In this document: positions 43,877 to 53,256 of the stretch, one piece after another
Numbering within the stretch: position 1 is the stretch's first letter
Layout of the letters: every line of letters begins with the position of its first letter
Assembly: GCA_004555265.1 (NCBI GenBank)
Contig: SFIQ01000005.1
Location: 74,076 to 138,075, forward strand
Direction: 5' to 3'
Length of the DNA stretch: 64,000 bases
DNA from: Ruminococcus sp.
GTDB taxonomy: Bacteria > Bacillota > Clostridia > Oscillospirales > Acutalibacteraceae
Program-made: the position numbers and the translations under genes
The notes under the pieces: model-generated
What the model saw: the letters and a program-made list of their open reading frames with translations, nothing else
What the model was told of the DNA's origin: nothing
Database searches by the model: none

Positions 43877-46582
43877 ATGTCCAAGGAACTTGAAAAACAG
43901 TATAATCCTAAAAATGTTGAGGAAAGGCTTTACAAAACCTGGCTCGACAAAAAGTATTTTCACGCCAAGCGTGAAGCAGACAAGAAAACATATACCATCG
44001 TAATTCCGCCCCCAAACATTACGGGGCAACTGCATATGGGACATGCGCTTGATAATACCTTGCAGGATATTTTAATCCGCTATCACCGTATGGCAGGATA
44101 TGATACGCTGTGGCTTCCCGGTACTGACCACGCCTCTATTGCCACCGAGGCAAAAATCGTGGAAACAATGCGAAAAGAAGGCGTCACCAAAGAGGATTTG
44201 GGGCGCGAAAAATTCTTGGAGCGCGCGTGGGATTGGAAAGCCCAATACGGCGGCAGAATTATTGAACAGCTTAAAAAAATGGGCTCTTCCTGCGACTGGG
44301 ACAGAGAACGCTTTACCCTTGACGAGGGCTGCAACAAAGCGGTTAACGAGGTTTTCTGCCGTCTTTATGAAAAGGATTTGATTTACAGGGGCAACCGTAT
44401 GGTAAACTGGTGCCCTTGCTGTAACACCTCTATATCCGACGCAGAGGTTGAATATGATGAAAAAGAGGGCAATTTCTGGCATCTTCTTTATACAGTTAAA
44501 GAAACGGGCGAGCAACTTGAACTTGCCACAACCCGTCCCGAAACCATGCTGGGCGATACGGCGGTTGCTATTAACGCAGAGGACGAAAGATACAAGCATC
44601 TGCACGGCTGTCATGTCATATTACCCCTGCTCAATAAAGAAATCCCCATTGTTTGCGATGAACATGCCGATATGACAAAGGGTACGGGCGTTGTGAAAAT
44701 CACGCCCGCCCATGACCCCAATGACTTCGAGGTAGGGCAAAGACACAATCTTCCCATTGTCCGCACCTTTACCTATGACGGTCACCTGACAGGCGCAGAG
44801 GATAAAAGAATTGCCGATGAGCTTATTGCAAGCGGCAGAGCGGCGGAAAATGAGCCCGAGGTTCTTGACTGCGGCAAATACGCAGGGTTGACCACGATGG
44901 AAGCGAGAAAAGCCATACTGGAAGACCTGAAAGCCGGCGGCTATATTAAGGAAATCGAGCCCTTAAAGCACGAAGTTGGCACTTGCTACCGTTGCCACAG
45001 CACCATCGAGCCCATGGTTTCAAAACAGTGGTTCGTTCGTATGGTTCCCCTTGCAAAGCCTGCTATTGAAGCGGTAGAAAAGGGCGAAATCAAATTCATT
45101 CCCGAAAGATTTACAAAGAACTATCTCAACTGGATGAACGGCACGCGTGATTGGTGCATTTCCCGTCAGCTTTGGTGGGGGCACAGAATTCCCGCTTGGT
45201 ACTGTGACGATTGCGGCGAAACGACCGTTTCAAAAACAGCAGTTGATACTTGTCCGAAATGCGGCGGTAAACATCTTCATCAGGACGAAGATACGCTTGA
45301 TACATGGTTTTCCTCAGCATTGTGGCCGTTCTCCACGCTTGGCTGGCCTGAAGAAACAGAGGATTTAAAGCATTATTATCCCACAAACACCCTTGTAACA
45401 GGCTACGATATTATCGGCTTCTGGGTTTCCCGTATGATTTTCTCGGCGCTTGAATACACAGGAAAAGTGCCCTTTGATACAGTTCTCATTCACGGACTTG
45501 TTCGTGACGCACAGGGCAGAAAAATGTCGAAGTCTTTGGGCAACGGCATTGACCCCTTGGAGATTATCGACCAATACGGCGCAGACGCGCTCCGCTTTAC
45601 ACTTGCCACGGGGAACAGCCCCGGAAACGATATGCGTTTCTCCGATGAAAAGGTTGAAGCCAGCCGTAACTTTGCAAATAAAATCTGGAACGCCGCCCGT
45701 TTTATCTTAATGAATCTTGACGAAAACGAACCCGCGCCCTATATCCCCGAAAATCTTGCCCTTGAAGACAAATGGATTTTGAGCAAGTACAATGAGCTTG
45801 TAAAGGGAGTTACCGAGTCTCTCGAAAAATACGAACTCGGTATGGCAGTACAAAAGCTTTACGATTTCATTTGGGATGTGTTCTGCGATTGGTATATCGA
45901 AATCGCCAAAATCCGCTTGAACGGCGCGGATGCGGCGGCAAAAGCAACCGCCAAAGCGGTGCTTGTGTATGTGATGTCGAACACCTTGAAACTGCTGCAT
46001 CCGTTTATGCCGTTTATTACCGAGGAGATTTGGCAAACGCTCCCGCACGAGGGTGAAAGCATTATGATTTCCGCGTGGCCCGAAACGGACAGTGCGCTTT
46101 GCTATGCAGTCGAGGAGAGCGAAATGGAGCGCATTATGACCGCGATTAAAGCGGTGCGCAACCGCCGTGCGGAAATGAATGTCGCGCCGTCGAAAAAGGC
46201 GCAGGTCTTTATTGAAACCGCCTACGGCGACACCTTCCAAAAAGGTACGGTGTTCTTTGTGCGCTTGGCGTCGGCAAGTGAAGTGACCGTTGCAGAACGC
46301 TTTGACGGCATGGACGACGCGGTTTCCATCATCACCGAAAGTGCACGCATCTATATCCCGATGGACGAATTGGTGGATTTCAAAGCCGAACTTGCCCGTT
46401 TGGAAAAAGAGAAAAAAGCCGTGCAAAAAGAACTTGATTTTATCAACGGCAAACTCAATAATGAAAACTTCGTTTCCAAAGCGCCCGCCGCCGTGGTCGA
46501 GGGACAGCGGCAGGCAAAAGCGCAACTTGACGAAAAACTGGCGCTGATTGAAGAAAGCATCCAAAAAATCTGCAAAAAATAA
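43877..46582 (+). CDS. valS: Valyl-tRNA synthetase
   Basis: 901-residue class I synthetase charging tRNA-Val. HIGH motif as HMGH (residues 53-56 in NITGQLHMGHALDN), the CP1 editing domain with TTRPETMLGDTAV, WCISRQLWWGHRIPAWYC, KMSKS at residue 549, the anticodon-binding domain and a C-terminal coiled coil (AELARLEKEKKAVQKELDFI). ATG 43877 has TTGGAGGAAG upstream, after the T-box terminator. The first three quarters use many AGA and CTT codons, while the last quarter (from about 45.9 kb) returns to the CGC/TTG habit of the neighbours, hinting at a recombined gene. Confidence 0.97.
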   Translation: MSKELEKQYNPKNVEERLYKTWLDKKYFHAKREADKKTYTIVIPPPNITGQLHMGHALDNTLQDILIRYHRMAGYDTLWLPGTDHASIATEAKIVETMRKEGVTKEDLGREKFLERAWDWKAQYGGRIIEQLKKMGSSCDWDRERFTLDEGCNKAVNEVFCRLYEKDLIYRGNRMVNWCPCCNTSISDAEVEYDEKEGNFWHLLYTVKETGEQLELATTRPETMLGDTAVAINAEDERYKHLHGCHVILPLLNKEIPIVCDEHADMTKGTGVVKITPAHDPNDFEVGQRHNLPIVRTFTYDGHLTGAEDKRIADELIASGRAAENEPEVLDCGKYAGLTTMEARKAILEDLKAGGYIKEIEPLKHEVGTCYRCHSTIEPMVSKQWFVRMVPLAKPAIEAVEKGEIKFIPERFTKNYLNWMNGTRDWCISRQLWWGHRIPAWYCDDCGETTVSKTAVDTCPKCGGKHLHQDEDTLDTWFSSALWPFSTLGWPEETEDLKHYYPTNTLVTGYDIIGFWVSRMIFSALEYTGKVPFDTVLIHGLVRDAQGRKMSKSLGNGIDPLEIIDQYGADALRFTLATGNSPGNDMRFSDEKVEASRNFANKIWNAARFILMNLDENEPAPYIPENLALEDKWILSKYNELVKGVTESLEKYELGMAVQKLYDFIWDVFCDWYIEIAKIRLNGADAAAKATAKAVLVYVMSNTLKLLHPFMPFITEEIWQTLPHEGESIMISAWPETDSALCYAVEESEMERIMTAIKAVRNRRAEMNVAPSKKAQVFIETAYGDTFQKGTVFFVRLASASEVTVAERFDGMDDAVSIITESARIYIPMDELVDFKAELARLEKEKKAVQKELDFINGKLNNENFVSKAPAAVVEGQRQAKAQLDEKLALIEESIQKICKK

Positions 46583-46781
46583 GAAACATTACAAGCGAAA
46601 AATCCCGTGCAAGGTAATTCTTGCGCGGGATTTCCTTTTTCTTTATGTTTTTGTAATATGCGGCGCGTATTTCGGCGAAAAAAACTATCTTGCCGCCGCA
46701 GTGGTATATGCGGTAACACTCCTGCTCAGCGGCGTGGGCATTCTTGTGTACCGTTCTTTTACCAAATCCGCAAAACCATAA
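46548..46781 (+). CDS. Doubtful small membrane protein
   Basis: 77 codons from TTG 46548, which lies inside the valS end without a good ribosome site. Two hydrophobic stretches (FLFLYVFVICGAYFG and AAAVVYAVTLLLSGVGILVY) look like membrane helices, but the frame reads through the valS terminator hairpin and its T-run, which by itself encodes hydrophobic residues. Either a real small protein with an unusual start or chance. Confidence 0.3.
   Translation: MKKASKKSAKNKKHYKRKIPCKVILARDFLFLYVFVICGAYFGEKNYLAAAVVYAVTLLLSGVGILVYRSFTKSAKP
46600..46645 (+). terminator. Intrinsic terminator after valS
   Basis: 14-bp stem 46600-46613 / 46620-46633 with one G-U and a 6-base loop, then TCCTTTTTCTTT. Confidence 0.85.
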
Positions 46782-46787
46782 CCGCAA

Positions 46788-46820
46788 ACAACGCCCACTC
46801 CCAAAAAGGGTGGGCGTTGT
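46788..46820. terminator. Hairpin between convergent genes
   Basis: 11-bp stem ACAACGCCCAC / GTGGGCGTTGT plus an inner TCCC/GG pair; no strong T-run on either side, though it lies right after the minus-strand stop at 46832. Confidence 0.5.
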
Positions 46821-46831
46821 CAATGTTAACC

Positions 46832-48703
46832 TTACTTTTTCCCTTTGTCACTGTACTGCGGGGTATAGCCGCTGTTGTCCCCGTTCAAAATGTTTTCATT
46901 ATAAAAACGACTGCCTTTTACAAGTTCTTCATTGACAAAGTCAACACCGTATTCCTCAAACAGCGTCTGTTTTCCGGAGAACAAATCCGTGCCGATACCG
47001 AGGTGGTCGCCTTTGATTTCCACACCGATGCTCGAAAGAATGGTGGGGAACATATCAAAACTTGCCCATTGCCGATTATGCATACGCTTCTGCGGCATAT
47101 GGCGTACAGTCGGCGCGGGGTTTAAAATCAAATTGAAGCATGTCCGTTGATACGATGGGTCTATATCGGCAAAGAATTTTTGGTCCATGCTGAGGTGGTC
47201 GCCGATAAGCACAATCGTGGTGTTTTCATAAAACGGCTGTGCTTGAATCCAACGGACGAACTCCACAACTTGCTTTTGATTGTGGAAAATCACATTGGCA
47301 TACTGACTTTCAAAAGGTGTTTGTGCATCCGGCTCCAAATAGCCATCGGGGAAATGTGTGTCCGCCGTTTCCATTACAAAATGGAACGGTTTTCCCGTTT
47401 CGGACAGGCGTGTTAACTCTTTTTTGGCAAATTCAAAGAGTTTTGTGTCCTCAAAGCCCCACCAAACCGAATAATCCGCAGGCAACCAACCTTCTGCTTT
47501 GACGCCGTTCCAGTCTAAAATGCGAAAGTCGCCGTGGTCATGGAAATAATGGTTCAATCCGCCGAAGGTTGCATCTGCGCCGAACATAACGGTTTGTGCG
47601 TAGCCTTGTTCTTTTAAAATATCCCCTAAGGTTGTTGCCCCGGGCAGGAAATTTCCCGCTGCACCGTATGCGTTGGCGGCAACGGGCGCTTTCATCGGCA
47701 AGCCGGTGCTCATATTTACCATAGATGCTACCGACCAAGTTCCGCCTGTGTTCGCTGTGGGGCCGCCGAATCCTTCGGGCAGATGCGAGAAGGAGAACCC
47801 TTCTTTGGAAAGTTCGGCAAGGTCGGGCATCAGGTTCTGTTCCATATAGCCGCCCAAATCTTGGGAATAGTAGGTATTTTCCATCGACTCCAAATAAATG
47901 TGAATCAAATTTCGCTTTTGTTCGGGGAATTTCATTTTGGTGGTGTTCGGGTCGGCAAAATGGTCAGCAATAAACGGGGAGTCATCGGCATAAGCTGAAT
48001 ATAATTTTTGCAGTTGGAATTTTTTCACACCGAAAGTAATGCCGCCCGCCAGTACAGCCAACGCCAGTACAAAGCAGAGAATGCGTCGCGCAAGCCCCGG
48101 GAAAACGGTGACAGACTTTTCTTTCAGTTGATATACAATTTTCCGCGCAGAAAATGCGAAAGCGCAAAACAGCGCGGTCAACACGGCGGTTTGTAAAATC
48201 GGCCCTTCTAACAGGGTGACCATCACTTCATCACTCGTGCCCGTGGTGGGGGAGAGCATACTAATCAGCATTTCATCGGGAGCCAAATTTCCGAAAGTTG
48301 ATTTGCCCCAAACTGTGCCAGTAAATGCCGCAACGCCGAGCGCAAAAAACAAGGCAGAAAAAATACGAAGCAGCCAGGAACCCACTTTGTGTTTCGGCGG
48401 TTGGGGTACGGTTTTCAGAACATTCGTTAAAAATCCGCGTGTCAACAGCAACACACAACCGAACGCCGACACAACAGCAGTATATTTTAACGGATATAAA
48501 TTTCCGTGCAGTTCGGGTGCAAATATATTGGCGATATGCAATACATATTTCATACAAGAAAGCGCAAGCAAATTGGATAAAATCGCGTCACGCAAAACTG
48601 CGTGCACACAAACACCGACGCGCTTTTCTCGAATCAGTAAAAATATATCCGCAACGCCTATCAGCACACCTGCGAGAATACCGAGTAACCAAAATAACAT
48701 CAT
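46832..48703 (-). CDS. LTA synthase / MdoB-like membrane sulfatase-family phosphotransferase
   Basis: 623 residues. About five membrane helices in the first 235 residues, then an extracytoplasmic alkaline-phosphatase-fold domain: IHIYLESMENTYYS (metal Glu), GGTWSVASMVNMS with the likely catalytic Thr, FHFVMETADTHFPDG and VLIGDHLSMD. The family moves glycerol-phosphate from phosphatidylglycerol to a polymer (lipoteichoic acid in Gram-positives, glucans in MdoB); the GGTW motif is closer to MdoB. ATGATG at 48703 follows AAAAAGGAGG. A 68-codon gene lies 18 bases upstream in the same transcript. Confidence 0.88.
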   Translation of the reverse strand: MMLFWLLGILAGVLIGVADIFLLIREKRVGVCVHAVLRDAILSNLLALSCMKYVLHIANIFAPELHGNLYPLKYTAVVSAFGCVLLLTRGFLTNVLKTVPQPPKHKVGSWLLRIFSALFFALGVAAFTGTVWGKSTFGNLAPDEMLISMLSPTTGTSDEVMVTLLEGPILQTAVLTALFCAFAFSARKIVYQLKEKSVTVFPGLARRILCFVLALAVLAGGITFGVKKFQLQKLYSAYADDSPFIADHFADPNTTKMKFPEQKRNLIHIYLESMENTYYSQDLGGYMEQNLMPDLAELSKEGFSFSHLPEGFGGPTANTGGTWSVASMVNMSTGLPMKAPVAANAYGAAGNFLPGATTLGDILKEQGYAQTVMFGADATFGGLNHYFHDHGDFRILDWNGVKAEGWLPADYSVWWGFEDTKLFEFAKKELTRLSETGKPFHFVMETADTHFPDGYLEPDAQTPFESQYANVIFHNQKQVVEFVRWIQAQPFYENTTIVLIGDHLSMDQKFFADIDPSYQRTCFNLILNPAPTVRHMPQKRMHNRQWASFDMFPTILSSIGVEIKGDHLGIGTDLFSGKQTLFEEYGVDFVNEELVKGSRFYNENILNGDNSGYTPQYSDKGKK

Positions 48704-48721
48704 TTTATCCTCCTTTTTAAA

Positions 48722-48928
48722 TCACGACTCCATTTTATGATACCGCAGTGCGCAAATGTCATCGCCCTTGGCAATGCATTTCGGCAAATCCAACACACTG
48801 CCGTAGCATTCCCCGATGCCGTGGTCGCCGCACAGTAAATACAGCCAAAACGCGCGGTGCTCCAACTGTGCTCGAATGGCTTGCAAGGCCGCATTTTTGT
48901 ACTTCGGTTCGTTTTTTACTTTGCGCAT
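48722..48928 (-). CDS. Small uncharacterised protein upstream of the LTA-synthase-like gene
   Basis: 68 residues from ATG 48928, with AGGAAG 7 bases upstream. Basic N-terminus (MRKVKNEPKYKNAALQAIRA), then FWLYLLCGDHGIGECYGSVLDLPKC with three cysteines. No family recognised; not clearly membrane-bound. Good ribosome site and the 18-base gap to the next gene support that it is real. Confidence 0.6.
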   Translation of the reverse strand: MRKVKNEPKYKNAALQAIRAQLEHRAFWLYLLCGDHGIGECYGSVLDLPKCIAKGDDICALRYHKMES

Positions 48929-48960
48929 TTTAAGACTTCCTAATGTAATAATTTGTTTTT

Positions 48961-49389
48961 TTAAAGTGGCATTTCCATATCTCTGTGCGGAATTCTGCCG
49001 TCCAAATATTCCGCGCCGTATTCTTGAAAACCGAATTTGTTGTAAAACGGAACGGCGTAACTTTGTGCGCTGACATAGGCGCGCACGGCGCCCTCTGCTT
49101 TCGCCTTTTCTAAAAGCGCCGATACGATTTTTGCCCCCAAATGCTGTCCGCGGTATGTTTTCAATACCGCGATGCGACCTAATTTTGCCGTGCCGTTTTC
49201 CAGCAGCACCAGACGCCCCGTGGCAACGGGCGTTTCCCCGTCAAACAGCACAAGATGCGGGCAAGTCTTGTCGTAATCGTCAAATTCTTCTTGGAGCGTG
49301 TAGCCTTGTTCTTCCACAAATACGGTTTTGCGCACCTTTGCAGACGGTGCATAGTCCTCGCCACTTTCGTACCATACTGTTCGGGTCAT
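48961..49389 (-). CDS. GNAT-family N-acetyltransferase (ElaA/YjcF-like)
   Basis: 142 residues. RKTVFVEEQGY is the ElaA/YjcF hallmark and KLGRIAVLKTYRGQHLGAKIVSALL is the acetyl-CoA loop (RxxGxG/A type). Substrate unknown. Its ATG overlaps the beta-galactosidase stop (ATGA), so both are expressed together from the promoter upstream of the galactosidase. Confidence 0.9.
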   Translation of the reverse strand: MTRTVWYESGEDYAPSAKVRKTVFVEEQGYTLQEEFDDYDKTCPHLVLFDGETPVATGRLVLLENGTAKLGRIAVLKTYRGQHLGAKIVSALLEKAKAEGAVRAYVSAQSYAVPFYNKFGFQEYGAEYLDGRIPHRDMEMPL

Positions 49390-52300
49390 TCGGTTTCACC
49401 TTCTATCGGTTTCATTGCAAATCGGAATTTTAATTCGTCTTTCAAGGTGAAGCGGTATTTTTCGAGCGCGTCCGGCCCGCACGCATTCGAGCCTGCCCCG
49501 CGCATAAAGCCGTCAATCGACAAAAATGTGGTGTTCTGTGCGCGCAAGTCCTCGCGGTGCTTTGCCTCGCACAGTAGGCTTTGCGTGTATTCGTGTACGC
49601 TGAAACTGAATTTCGGCACGCCGATAATTTCTACCCCACAGCCCTGTTCGTCGAACAGCCGCAGATATTTTGTGCCGCCGTGGTTGCCGTTGTCCTGCGG
49701 TTTAATGTAATTTTCGTGCATTTCCCGTACAGTGCTTCGATAAATCCCGACAGGCGACTGTGCATTAAAATCGCACATATTTTCCGCTTTCCCTCTGCCG
49801 TAATATTCGACATGGGAAAATGCTTTCGGCAATTCCACCGTCACGCCGAAGCGCGGCAAATCCTTTGCGCCGAACCACTTGCGCGTAAGCGTTGCTTCGA
49901 CTTTTACCGTTCCGTCCGGATATACCGCATATTCCAGTTCACAAATATACCAAATTGCCAAGCCTTTTGCAAGTTTATATCTAACTTTCACGGCAATATG
50001 GTCATTGACTTCTTTCGCCGCTATGCCTAAAAACGCAGGCTGCACAAGCGGCAGTTTTTTGCGGTCCCATTTCGGCGCCCACGCATAGGAGTCATTGTCA
50101 ATCGGCGCACGGTAAATGTTCGGCACAAAGCCCGAAACGCCGCCTGCCGGCAAAGCATTCAGCCGTTCTTTGCCGAAGGCGTTAAAGCTTTCCATCGCGC
50201 CGCTTGCTTTGTCAAAAATCACCGTGCAGTCGGGTGAGGACAAAACAAATTTGCCGTCCTGTTCGTTTAATAAAATCTTTTTCCGTTTATCAATAGAGAG
50301 TGCGGGCGCGGCGTCATTGAGTACAAATTGCTCATGCGCAATTTCTTCGCCGTTTTCTATGTTTACATAGGTGATGTTTAACAGATAATCCTTTTCTTTG
50401 TCCGTGCAAACTGCGGGAATGGTGTAAAGCTCTTCACCTTGCGGCGGGATTTCCAACGAAAAACTGCCAAGCCCCGCTTTTTCACCGTCCTCTAAAAGCG
50501 TCCATCGGATTTCGATATAGTCAGACGGACGGAATCGGTTGGTGTTGATGAATTTATAGGTTTGCGCGTCCATTTTAACGGCGCGCAAGGGGCGGTAGAC
50601 CTCTTTCATTTCCAACGCACCCGTGTGCGGTGTGCGATCGGGGTAGAACAGTCCGTCCACGCAGAAGTTGCCGTCATGCATTTCCTCGCCGTGGTCGCCG
50701 CCGTAGGTGTATCCGTATTTGTAGGCTTTGTCGTCCTTGCCGTGATATACCGCATGGTCGCAGAATTCCCAAATACAGCCGCCCATCAGTTTGTCGCTCG
50801 AATAAAACACCTGCCAATAGTCCTCCAAGGAGCCGGGACCTACGCCCATGGCGTGCGCGTATTCGCACAGGTAAAACGGCTTGCCTTTGTATTTGTCGCC
50901 GCGCGCGCCGTCGCGGACTTTCACCACATCGGCGATTTCGGTATACATTTCCGACACCACATCGTACGCCGCGCGTTCGGTGCGAATTACCCCCTCATAA
51001 TGTACGGGGATTTCGGGGCAGACTTTTTTGAGAAAATCTCGGCACGCGTCTTGGTTGCGGTAGCCGCCCGACTCGTTGCCCAACGACCACATGGTAATCG
51101 AAGGATGGTTGCGGTCGCGCAGATACATTCTCTGTACGCGGTCCACATAATGCGATTCCCATTTTTTGTCGTGGCTTAACAAATTCGGCTTATATAATTT
51201 GTGCGGCCCGACAGAGCCCGTGCCGTGCGTTTCAATGTCGGCTTCGTCTACAATGTATAACCCCATTTGGTCGGCAAGCGTCAACAAAATCGGGTCGGGC
51301 GGGTAATGCGAAGTCCGCACGGTGTTGACATTATACTGCTTCATCAGCGTCAAATCTTTTACAATGTCCTGCGCCGTCATCACATAGCCCGTAACAGGGT
51401 GGCTGTCGTGATGGTTGACACCTTTCATTTTAATGGCTTTGCCGTTGAATTTGAATACATCGCCGTCAATGGTCACACGCTTAAAGCCCGTCACATTGCG
51501 CACCGCGCTGACGGTTTCATTTCCGTTTTTCAGAGTCAGCAACAAATCATATACGGTCGGCACTTCGGCGTTCCATTCCGTGACGGCCAAATCGGCAAAA
51601 GAAAATCCCGTCTGCGCCGCCGCGTCCACAGTGCTTTGTGCCAAAACCGTGTCCCCGTCATATAAAACGGCAGAAAGGGTATACCCGTCCGTTTCGCCGA
51701 ATACCGACGCGGTGACGGTCAGGGCATAGTTGCCGTTTTTCTCTTTTTTCGTTTTTATTTCGTAGTCGAGAATGTCGGTTTTGTCGAATTGATACAGCAA
51801 AACATCGCGGAAAATTCCCGTTTCGCGGAACATATCCTGACATTCCAGATATGTGCCCGTGCAAAAGCGGTGCACCACGCACAGCAGTTCATTTTCGCCG
51901 GCAACCACATATTTGGTAATATCAAATTCCGCCGTATTGTGCGCACCCTCGCTGTACCCGACGGTTTTGCCGTTGACATATACATCTACACACGGTGCCA
52001 CACCCAAAAAACTCAAAATATAGCGTTTTTTGAGGGTGTTGACGGAAAATGTTTTTCTGTAAACGCCCACCGCCATATCTGCGGGCAGTTCCGGCGGCAT
52101 CAAATGAAATTCGTAGCGGGAATTTAAGTAAACCGGCGGTCTGTACCCCGTGCGCTGCCAGGTGGAGGGGACTTGTATGCGGTCAAACTGTACCCCGTCT
52201 GTATCAAAATCGGTTGGCATCAACCCGAGTTTATCGTAGTACTTAAACTGCCATTCCCCTGAGAGCACCTGCACCTTGTCACTTTCATACCGTTCGGTGC

Positions 52301-52424
52301 ACGCGTCGGTTTTTCGCAGTGCGGTTTCGTCGCTGTACGGAATAAAGTACGTGCGCCCGTCCAATTTCCCTGCCTGCAATATATCGAAATTGCGGTAATT
52401 ATCGCGGTTTAAAATGTATTGCAT
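49386..52424 (-). CDS. lacZ: GH2 beta-galactosidase (LacZ type)
   Basis: 1012-residue cytoplasmic beta-galactosidase. The five-domain LacZ layout is visible: sugar-binding jelly roll (SGEWQFKYYD...VPSTWQ...YRKTF), immunoglobulin-like domain, TIM barrel with NHHDSHPVTGYVM, VRTSHYPPDPILL and the acid/base Glu in WSLGNESGGY (about residue 450), the nucleophile Glu in FYLCEYAHAMG (about residue 520), and the C-terminal beta-galactosidase small-chain domain. No signal peptide. ATG 52424 follows AAGGGGGCAAG. It diverges from alkD. Confidence 0.95.
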   Translation of the reverse strand: MQYILNRDNYRNFDILQAGKLDGRTYFIPYSDETALRKTDACTERYESDKVQVLSGEWQFKYYDKLGLMPTDFDTDGVQFDRIQVPSTWQRTGYRPPVYLNSRYEFHLMPPELPADMAVGVYRKTFSVNTLKKRYILSFLGVAPCVDVYVNGKTVGYSEGAHNTAEFDITKYVVAGENELLCVVHRFCTGTYLECQDMFRETGIFRDVLLYQFDKTDILDYEIKTKKEKNGNYALTVTASVFGETDGYTLSAVLYDGDTVLAQSTVDAAAQTGFSFADLAVTEWNAEVPTVYDLLLTLKNGNETVSAVRNVTGFKRVTIDGDVFKFNGKAIKMKGVNHHDSHPVTGYVMTAQDIVKDLTLMKQYNVNTVRTSHYPPDPILLTLADQMGLYIVDEADIETHGTGSVGPHKLYKPNLLSHDKKWESHYVDRVQRMYLRDRNHPSITMWSLGNESGGYRNQDACRDFLKKVCPEIPVHYEGVIRTERAAYDVVSEMYTEIADVVKVRDGARGDKYKGKPFYLCEYAHAMGVGPGSLEDYWQVFYSSDKLMGGCIWEFCDHAVYHGKDDKAYKYGYTYGGDHGEEMHDGNFCVDGLFYPDRTPHTGALEMKEVYRPLRAVKMDAQTYKFINTNRFRPSDYIEIRWTLLEDGEKAGLGSFSLEIPPQGEELYTIPAVCTDKEKDYLLNITYVNIENGEEIAHEQFVLNDAAPALSIDKRKKILLNEQDGKFVLSSPDCTVIFDKASGAMESFNAFGKERLNALPAGGVSGFVPNIYRAPIDNDSYAWAPKWDRKKLPLVQPAFLGIAAKEVNDHIAVKVRYKLAKGLAIWYICELEYAVYPDGTVKVEATLTRKWFGAKDLPRFGVTVELPKAFSHVEYYGRGKAENMCDFNAQSPVGIYRSTVREMHENYIKPQDNGNHGGTKYLRLFDEQGCGVEIIGVPKFSFSVHEYTQSLLCEAKHREDLRAQNTTFLSIDGFMRGAGSNACGPDALEKYRFTLKDELKFRFAMKPIEGETE

Positions 52425-52462
52425 ATCACTTGCCCCCTTGGTTTTTCATGCAGGATAATACT

Positions 52463-52486
52463 ACCATATTTTAGGCGGCTTGACAA
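52463..52486 (-). promoter_or_regulatory. Leftward promoter of the beta-galactosidase gene
   Basis: TTGTCA (52486-52481) and TAGTAT (about 52463-52458) with a 17-base spacer. Its minus-35 overlaps the rightward alkD minus-35 base for base, so only one polymerase can bind at a time. Confidence 0.5.
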
Positions 52487-52508
52487 TCGGTATTTTATAA
52501 TTCATAAT
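52480..52508 (+). promoter_or_regulatory. Rightward promoter of the alkD-like gene
   Basis: TTGACA (52480-52485), 17-base spacer, CATAAT (52503-52508); 27 bases before ATG 52536. Confidence 0.75.
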
Positions 52509-52535
52509 AGAAATCGGGAAAGGAGTGAAACGGGT

Positions 52536-53252
52536 ATGTCCTATGCAACACTTTCTTGGCGTGCAGACGCCTATCATCGGTTTTTGCAGGATTTACAATC
52601 CCTTGCCGATCCAAAATACAAAGCGTTTCACGAGCGCCTTTGCAAAACTTCGCGCGCCGAGATTTTGGGCGTGCGCACGCCCGACACAAAGCGCATTGCC
52701 AAAGAAATTGCAAAAGGCGATGCAGACGATTTTTTGGCGCTGTGCGGCGACACCTATTATGAGGAATTGCTGATAAAAGGCTTTGTTTTGGGCTTTCAAA
52801 AAAAGCCGCTTTCGGGCAAGCGCGAAAATTTAGATGCGTTTGTTTTGCAAATCGACAACTGGGCGGTGTGCGACGGCTTTTGCGCCGCCTTAAAGCCGAA
52901 ACAAACGGAATATCCGTATTTGTACGATTGGTGCTGTGCGCTGTTGCAAACCAAAGGGGAGTACACCCGCCGCACGGCGATTGTGTTGCTGATGGACTAT
53001 CTGCTTTGCGACGAATATATCGACCGCGTACTTGAACATTTACGCGCTGTCCGATGCGACTGCTACTATGTGCGTATGGCGGTTGCGTGGTGTCTTTCCG
53101 TGTGCTTTGTCCAATACAAAGAGAAAACGCTCGCTTTGCTTGCGGAAAACGCCCTTGACAAAGAAACACATAACAAAGCCATTCAAAAGTGTATTGACTC
53201 CTACCGTGTCAGCGCAGAGGACAAAGCCTATTTGCGCACGCTGAAACGCTAA
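52536..53252 (+). CDS. DNA alkylation repair enzyme (AlkD family)
   Basis: 238-residue all-helical HEAT-repeat protein. ILGVRTPDTKRIAKEIAKG, YYEELLIKGFVLG and IDNWAVCDGFCAALKP are typical of AlkD-type glycosylases that release N3- and N7-alkylated purines. The INNWA-like motif (here IDNWAVCD) holds the catalytic Asp region. ATG 52536 follows AAAGGAGTGAAACGGG. Confidence 0.9.
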   Translation: MSYATLSWRADAYHRFLQDLQSLADPKYKAFHERLCKTSRAEILGVRTPDTKRIAKEIAKGDADDFLALCGDTYYEELLIKGFVLGFQKKPLSGKRENLDAFVLQIDNWAVCDGFCAALKPKQTEYPYLYDWCCALLQTKGEYTRRTAIVLLMDYLLCDEYIDRVLEHLRAVRCDCYYVRMAVAWCLSVCFVQYKEKTLALLAENALDKETHNKAIQKCIDSYRVSAEDKAYLRTLKR

Positions 53253-53256
53253 GCCG

